Below, piece after piece: positions 59,848-64,000 of a stretch of DNA of 64,000 nt. The stretch is from positions 3,253 to 67,252 of the forward strand of contig DATKZH010000247.1 of assembly GCA_035528065.1 (NCBI GenBank), written 5' to 3'. Positions within the stretch are counted from its first letter, which is position 1. Every line of letters begins with the position of its first letter. Origin of the DNA: DATKZH01 sp035528065 (GTDB lineage Bacteria; Planctomycetota; Planctomycetia; Pirellulales; Thermoguttaceae). Under the pieces are notes generated by a model that worked only from the letters and a program-made list of their open reading frames with translations, was not told the DNA's origin and ran no database searches. Both the position numbers and the translations under genes were made by a program.

Positions 59848-59905
59848 CCGTGGTGCGAGCCTCCCGCCTGCGCCTTGCCGGACAGGCGGGACGCCTGTAC
59901 CACGG
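59848..59905. repeat. 58-base palindromic element, family member
   Basis: CCGTGGT (59848-59854) pairs with ACCACGG (59899-59905) and TCCCGCCTG (59862-59870) nearly pairs with CAGGCGGGA (59883-59891). Its right half, read on the other strand, matches the left half of the palindrome at 49998-50018 at most positions. Two direct copies of GGCGCGGGGGTAGTC precede it (59745-59774). Confidence 0.7.
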
Positions 59906-59926
59906 AAGGTTGCACGAGGCATTCTG

Positions 59927-60493
59927 TCACGGCTGCTGATCGCCTCGCCTCTCTAGCAGAAGCTCCAGGTAGCTCCTTCGTTCGCTCCCGGACAGTCCCA
60001 GATGTCGGGCGAGCGAACCGATGCAGGCCCTGGCGGAGTCGACCTCGTCGTCCTCGGCCAGGAGTTCCAGCTCGACGTAGGTGCCCACCTCAGCCACGTC
60101 GTCCAGGGCGGCCTCAATCTGGTGACCCTGCCACGGGATGATCGCCTTGCGTCGGTACTTGCAGACCTCGGCCACCGGCGCAAAACCGAGGGCTTCCAGC
60201 AGCCTCTCCAATGCCGCGACCTTGTCCTCCTGCGACCACAGGGGCAGCTCGATCTCGCGGCGGGTCTTGGTGGTCGTGTCGACCTTAGGACCTTTGTAGG
60301 TGACGTAGTTGCCCTGGTCGGTCCGGCGGACGCGCAGGGCCTCGTCGCTGGCGGCGAAGTCACGTGCCGGATGGGCGTAGTAGTGGTCGATCTCGCTCTG
60401 CGGCTGCGAGACGGTCCCGCCCAACGCGGCCAGCCTCGCCGCCAAAGCCGCCATCTCGGCCACGGGGAACTTCTGTTCGACCTCGTACTTCAC
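59927..60493 (-). CDS. CYTH-domain protein (CyaB/ThTPase type)
   Basis: 188 residues from the GTG at 60493, with GGAGG seven bases before. The CYTH signature Glu-x-Glu-x-Lys appears as YEVEQKFPV at residue 3. Basic residues that bind the triphosphate follow (ALRVRRTDQGNYVTYKGPK near 52-70, REIELPLW near 78, CKYRRKAII near 108), and EVGTYVELELLAEDDEV near 138 gives the metal-binding Glu set. The family includes class IV adenylate cyclase, thiamine triphosphatase and tripolyphosphatase; which one this is cannot be told by eye. It is divergent from the TlpA-like gene. Confidence 0.85.
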   Translation of the reverse strand: MKYEVEQKFPVAEMAALAARLAALGGTVSQPQSEIDHYYAHPARDFAASDEALRVRRTDQGNYVTYKGPKVDTTTKTRREIELPLWSQEDKVAALERLLEALGFAPVAEVCKYRRKAIIPWQGHQIEAALDDVAEVGTYVELELLAEDDEVDSARACIGSLARHLGLSGSERRSYLELLLERRGDQQP

Positions 60494-60585
60494 GTTCACG
60501 CCTCCGTCCGAATTACCGGCGAGTCCGGAACACCTCGGTTCACGGCGAGGAGGCAGACGGGCTCGCACCCGACCCTACTTACCTT

Positions 60586-60601
60586 GGGGGGCATGCCCCC
60601 C
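60586..60601. promoter_or_regulatory. perfect 16-base palindrome in a divergent gap
   Basis: GGGGGGCATGCCCCCC, a perfect palindrome, lies between the divergent CYTH (start 60493) and TlpA-like (start 60743) genes. It could be an operator or a very stable hairpin. Confidence 0.35.
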
Positions 60602-60742
60602 GGACGAATTCTCTCCGGCGAGGCCAGGCCCTACTCCCCGGTTGACTTCCTAGAATATGTTATTGGTTGTTGGTGGGAAATGGGAAGCTCGTGGCCCTGC
60701 CGGGGCCGCAATTCCCGGCGAATCATCGAAAGAAGGGGGCCC

Positions 60743-61393
60743 ATGGGCAATCTGGAAGCCGTCGACGAGCCCGGCGGACGACCGCAGGGCACAAGCTGCC
60801 TGATCCTTGGGGTAATGGGGATCGCGGCGGTCTTCGCCGGGATCGTGATCATCGCGCTGGCAGGCTCGATCCTATTTCGCCCCGCAGCGACGGGCGCCGA
60901 TCCGGCACGTCATCCCGCGGTGGGTTCCACGTTGCCTCAGATCGAGCTGGAGCCCCTGACCGGTACCGACGAGCCCGTCACGGCCGAAAGCCTTGCCGGC
61001 AAGGTGGTCCTGGTCAATCTCTGGGGGACGTGGTGCCAGCCCTGTTGGCAGGAGCTCCCCCACATTGCCGGACTGGAAGGGAAGCTCCGCCACTGGCCCG
61101 ATTTCAAGCTCCTGGCCGTCTCGTGCACCAACCAGGTCCCGGAAGACATCGACGCGCTCCGGCAAGAGACGCGCCTTTTCCTCGCGGGATTCGAACTCGA
61201 CATGCCGACCTATGCCGATCCCGAGGGGGCCACCCGGGTGGCCTTTCTCTCGCTGGGCGGCTCCGGCGCCTTTCCCACCACGCTCGTCCTGGACCGCCAA
61301 GGCGTGATCCGCGGCGTCTGGGAGGGGTTCAGCTCGAAAGTCCCTGAGGAAGTGGAGCGTCTGGTTCTTCGGCTTCTGGAAAAGCAAGAGTGA
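60743..61393 (+). CDS. membrane-anchored TlpA/ResA-like thioredoxin
   Basis: 216 residues from the ATG at 60743, with AGAAGGGGG upstream. A membrane helix (LGVMGIAAVFAGIVIIALAG, about 22-41) is followed by a thioredoxin fold: VGSTLPQIELEPLTG, KVVLVNLWGTWCQPCWQELP (active site Cys-x-x-Cys near 95), FKLLAVSCTNQVPED and a cis-Pro region in GAFPTTLVLDRQGVIRGVWEG. Exported proteins of this type reduce disulfides, for example in cytochrome c maturation; no cytochrome gene is near. The stop is followed after ten bases by a TTCAGGATTCAG repeat. Confidence 0.88.
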   Translation: MGNLEAVDEPGGRPQGTSCLILGVMGIAAVFAGIVIIALAGSILFRPAATGADPARHPAVGSTLPQIELEPLTGTDEPVTAESLAGKVVLVNLWGTWCQPCWQELPHIAGLEGKLRHWPDFKLLAVSCTNQVPEDIDALRQETRLFLAGFELDMPTYADPEGATRVAFLSLGGSGAFPTTLVLDRQGVIRGVWEGFSSKVPEEVERLVLRLLEKQE

Positions 61394-61403
61394 GCCCCCC
61401 AAG

Positions 61404-61548
61404 CGTTCAGGATTCAGTGTTCAGGATTGGACGGACCCAAAGCCGCGCCAGACCCCACCAATCCGGCAGGGACGGCCCCTTCACGGGCAACTCAGTCGGG
61501 GCCCGCCTCGTCCGGACCTGAACCCTGAACCCCGAACCCTGAACCCCC
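61404..61548. repeat. G-rich/C-rich inverted repeat island at the TlpA/ThiE convergence
   Basis: Left: GTTCAGGATTCAGTGTTCAG-type units (61404-61428). Right: CCTGAACCCTGAACCCCGAA-type units (61517-61548), which are in the coding region of the thiE fusion and specify its GGSGFGVQGSG tail. Confidence 0.75.
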
Positions 61549-63108
61549 ATTCAGCGCCGCCAACAGCTCCCGGGCGGACGCAGCCGGATCGGGCGAGGTT
61601 GTGATGGCTCCGCTGACGGCAATGCGGCGAAACCCGGCCCCCAGCACCTCGGGAAGATTCTCCCGCGTGATCCCGCCGATCGCGAACGCCGGCAAGCGAA
61701 CCTCGCCTGCCACCGCCCGGAGCAGATCCAGCCCGGGAAACTCCTCGAACCGTTTCGTGCCGGAGGCGAACACGGGACCGACGCCGAGGTAGCCGGCCCC
61801 GTCGAGCACCGCTTGACGCGCCTGCTCGATCGAATGGATGGAAACGCCCACCAGTGCGTCCGGGCCGACGATGGTCCGGGCGTCCTTCACCGTCAGCTCC
61901 TCCTGGCCGACGTGTACCCCGTCGGCTCGGGCAAGAGCGGCCAGGTCGGGCCGATCGTTCATCACGAACAAGGTATCGCTCCGGTGCGTCAGCCGTCGCA
62001 ACTGCCGGGCCCGCTCGAGTAAGCGGCGATCGTCGAGCGTCTTGTCCCGAAGCTGGAGGACGTGCACGCCGGCATCCACGAGCGACCGGACCAACGCCGT
62101 GAACTGCTCCTGGGAGGGCCCACCGTCGATCAACACGTAGAGCTGCGCCAGGGCGAGTCGCTGGAGGCCGTCGCTGGTGATCTCGACGGCGCGCTGGAGC
62201 GTGTACGTGCGATATCGCAGTTGCTCCAGCTCCGCGGCCAGTCGCGAATCGAAGATCTTGCCGAACTCTTCCAGGGTGCGGAGCGACTCTTCGAGGCGCG
62301 TGAAGTTGGCCGAGAGCACACCCTCGAAATCCTCGCGACGACGCTCCGAAGCGACGCTCAGACCCGTGCCCACGTCGGCCCGGGTCTCCCGGGCTGCCAG
62401 GCGTCGGCCGAGCGAAACGCGCGACATGGCCGCCGCCAGATCGTGACGCAGCCGCTTCATCTGATCGGTCAGGTGTACGTCGTCCAGCACGAAACGGACG
62501 TAGTCCTCGACCACGCGAAGGCCCTCCCGGGCGCGATTCAGAGCCGCGTCGAGCACGCGCAAGACGTGCACTTGTTCCCGCGGCGAGACTTTGGGTTGCT
62601 CCGGTTCTTCCAGCGGTGCCGTCTTGCGCGGTTGGACGTAGCGGCCGCGGATTTCGGCCTCCAGCGCGTCCGCGTCGACGCCTTGGCCCCGGAGCCAGGC
62701 CGCGACCTCGTGCTCTGCCGCCGCCAGCCCCAGCAGAAGGTGCTCGGTTGCCAGCACCAGCGGGCGGGGAAACTCGGCGAGGCGGGCGTGGGTCGCAGCG
62801 ACCGACTCCTCCAGTTCGGCGGAGAAAGGGGGAGTCGGCGGCTCGAAGTCGTCCACCACAGCTTGGGGGGGCTCGCGGAGCCCGGTTGAAGTCCCGTCTT
62901 CCACCCGCTCGAAGGTGGGCCAGCGGCGGCGGACCGCCCGGGCATCGACTCCGTGCCGCCCGAGGATGATCGCCGCGCGGCACTCCGATTCGGCCAGGAG
63001 CCCCAGCAGCAGGGCTGGGGCGTCGAGCTCGGAGGAACTCTCACGACCGGACCAACCGGCCCCCGAGGCGATCGCCCGCCGTGCCCCCGCGGTGAATTGG
63101 TGCTTCAT
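61492..63108 (-). CDS. thiE: Clp_N-ThiD2-ThiE fusion (thiamine-phosphate synthase)
   Basis: 538 residues from the ATG at 63108. Residues 1-160 hold two Clp N-terminal-type helical repeats (QFTAGARRAIASGAGWSG, LDAPALLLGLLAESECRAA, VLATEHLLLGLAAAEHEVAA). Residues 183-300 match the ThiD2 helical domain (LRVLDAALNRAREGLRVVED, AARETRADVGTGLSVASERR). From 321 it is ThiE: LAQLYVLIDGG, HVLQLRDKTLDDRRLLERAR, NDRPDLAALARADGVHVGQE, LGVGPVFASGTK and FAIGGITREN. ThiE couples HMP-PP and thiazole phosphate to thiamine phosphate. ThiD2-ThiE is known; the Clp_N part is unusual for this enzyme. The last 17 residues are encoded by repeat DNA. Confidence 0.88.
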   Translation of the reverse strand: MKHQFTAGARRAIASGAGWSGRESSSELDAPALLLGLLAESECRAAIILGRHGVDARAVRRRWPTFERVEDGTSTGLREPPQAVVDDFEPPTPPFSAELEESVAATHARLAEFPRPLVLATEHLLLGLAAAEHEVAAWLRGQGVDADALEAEIRGRYVQPRKTAPLEEPEQPKVSPREQVHVLRVLDAALNRAREGLRVVEDYVRFVLDDVHLTDQMKRLRHDLAAAMSRVSLGRRLAARETRADVGTGLSVASERRREDFEGVLSANFTRLEESLRTLEEFGKIFDSRLAAELEQLRYRTYTLQRAVEITSDGLQRLALAQLYVLIDGGPSQEQFTALVRSLVDAGVHVLQLRDKTLDDRRLLERARQLRRLTHRSDTLFVMNDRPDLAALARADGVHVGQEELTVKDARTIVGPDALVGVSIHSIEQARQAVLDGAGYLGVGPVFASGTKRFEEFPGLDLLRAVAGEVRLPAFAIGGITRENLPEVLGAGFRRIAVSGAITTSPDPAASARELLAALNGGSGFGVQGSGPDEAGPD

Positions 63109-63300
63109 CCCCGCAGTTTGGCAAAAACCGAGAGTGTCCGCAACAGACCGCCGGCGGGGCCTCAGGTTGGATGGCAAGGGAGGCGAGCTGCGTATAGGGG
63201 GGCAAGTCGTGCGTCGGAACTGAGCTCGACGGTTCGCTCAGGACGGTTCGGGGGGCGAAGTCGCTCGCGGTCCTAAGTGGAAGCTGCTCTTTCAGTTGCC

Positions 63301-63329
63301 TTGATCTAACCTGTTTTTAGGGCTACAAT
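63301..63329 (+). promoter_or_regulatory. promoter candidate for the TPR protein gene
   Basis: TTGATC (63301-63306), a 17-base spacer and TACAAT (63324-63329). RNA would begin near 63336, about 50 bases before the start at 63385. Confidence 0.6.
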
Positions 63330-63384
63330 TCCGTGGCCGGAGGAGGTTTCGAGGGTTGAGGATGCCCCGTAGGAGAGATGGGCC

Positions 63385-63984
63385 ATGGGCAGGATGCCGT
63401 GGGCGACGTATCTGTGGCCGGGTCTCCCCCTCGTCTGGAGAGATGGGCGTTGGGGCGCCCTGGGAGTGGCCGTCGGATTCGCCGCGTTAGTCAATTTGGC
63501 CCTGATGGCCAGCCTCCTTTGGAGTGAACTGTTCGCCGCGGGAGTGCGTAATTCAGTTTGGATGGCCGTGGTGATCATTTGGTGGGGCTCGGCCGTGTTC
63601 TCCTATCGGCGGGATTCCCGCGGCTCGATCCAGGCCGAGAGCAATCGTGCGCAGGACGCGTACGCCGAGGCGTTGGACCGCTACTTACAGGGGGACTGGT
63701 TCGAATCGGAACGCGCGCTGCGCCGGTTGCTTGAAGAAAACCCTCGGGACCTGGATGCCGGCTTGATGCTGGCCACGCTGCTGCGACGGACGGGCCGGCC
63801 GGGGGAAGCCGAGAGGCAACTTGATCGGATCGAGCGGTTCGACGGCTCCGAGAAGTGGGAGCTGGAGATCTTCCGCGAGCGCGAGTTGTTGGATGGAGAC
63901 CGGGGTGGAAGAGCCGAGGAGTCGTTTCCGAGGGCCCAGACCGCGATGCCCGATGCCCCCGCCGAGATGGCAGACGCGGCCTGA
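63385..63984 (+). CDS. membrane protein with TPR-like C-terminal domain
   Basis: 199 residues from the ATG at 63385, with AGGAGAG upstream; an ATG three codons on is possible. Two membrane helices are seen (GALGVAVGFAALVNLALMASLL, about 23-44, split by position; and VWMAVVIIWWGSAVFSY, about 57-73). The following helices have TPR character: AYAEALDRYLQGDWFESERA, LRRLLEENPRDLDAGLMLAT, LRRTGRPGEAERQLDRIERF. A polar tail ends it. It may be a scaffold for a membrane complex. I do not recognise a family. Its promoter is described at 63301. Confidence 0.8.
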   Translation: MGRMPWATYLWPGLPLVWRDGRWGALGVAVGFAALVNLALMASLLWSELFAAGVRNSVWMAVVIIWWGSAVFSYRRDSRGSIQAESNRAQDAYAEALDRYLQGDWFESERALRRLLEENPRDLDAGLMLATLLRRTGRPGEAERQLDRIERFDGSEKWELEIFRERELLDGDRGGRAEESFPRAQTAMPDAPAEMADAA

Positions 63985-64000
63985 CGTACGGTTCAAGATC

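Overview
The window looks like the chromosome of a planctomycete, probably of the Pirellula group. It is GC-rich and gene-dense. It carries gene types I associate with that phylum: tandem Gfo/Idh/MocA oxidoreductases (one with a Tat leader), a secreted PQQ-type propeller protein, a secreted five-bladed-propeller glycosidase-like protein, an FmdE-domain protein, proteins with a proline-rich cytoplasmic part plus one membrane anchor and a large exterior domain, a WD40 STAND ATPase, and LpxB. The phylum is an inference from gene content; there is no rRNA here to test it. I resolve 42 protein genes (one cut by the left edge), one initiator tRNA, one candidate small RNA, and several promoters, hairpins and repeat families.

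1-9.2 kb: minus-strand genes for surface or secreted proteins (a D-G-x-D-x-Y repeat protein, a very Ser/Arg-rich repeat protein), an RlmM-like rRNA methyltransferase and a secreted FmdE-domain protein, then a divergent charged RGG-tailed protein. 9.3-22 kb, plus strand: an Old Yellow Enzyme/GltD fusion, a small HTH protein, Mfd, a PpiC-type prolyl isomerase with a repetitive linker, PdxJ, DapA and a GT4 glycosyltransferase. 22-34 kb, minus strand: an overlapping TOPRIM-like/ABC-ATPase pair that resembles a defence module, a heparinase-DUF1028 fusion, a von Willebrand A membrane protein and a STAND ATPase with 13 clear WD40 repeats. 34.3-35.3 kb: a 57-codon membrane peptide gene and tRNA-fMet.

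35.3-46.6 kb: a membrane-anchored alpha/alpha-toroid protein, then a minus-strand run of metabolic genes (Ldh_2 dehydrogenase, propeller glycosidase-like, PQQ-like, two Gfo/Idh) that suggests sugar or polysaccharide breakdown, then a lipase-like protein, RuvX and a small Tyr-rich exported protein. 46.6-53 kb: an M20 peptidase, a compact promoter/two-hairpin/terminator unit that looks like a small RNA gene, a degenerate sigma-54-activator-like regulator, a small unknown protein and HflK-HflC. 53-64 kb: an M50 protease, LpxB, a BASS transporter, an FtsX-type permease, an MFS transporter, a CYTH protein, a TlpA-like thioredoxin, a Clp_N-ThiD2-ThiE fusion and a TPR membrane protein.

The gaps between genes are not blank. 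On the plus strand several hold G-rich degenerate tandem repeats on the left and C-rich ones on the right (19.7, 45.4, 56.7 and 61.4 kb, with a related pair at 39.8 kb). In places these run into the 3' ends of genes. A separate palindromic family occurs at 50.0, 55.3 and 59.9 kb. The strongest leads for undescribed biology are the small-RNA unit near 48.0 kb, the ATPase/TOPRIM pair, the WD40 STAND protein without an effector domain, the regulator that has lost its sigma-54 and ATPase residues, and the Clp_N-ThiD2-ThiE and heparinase-DUF1028 fusions.
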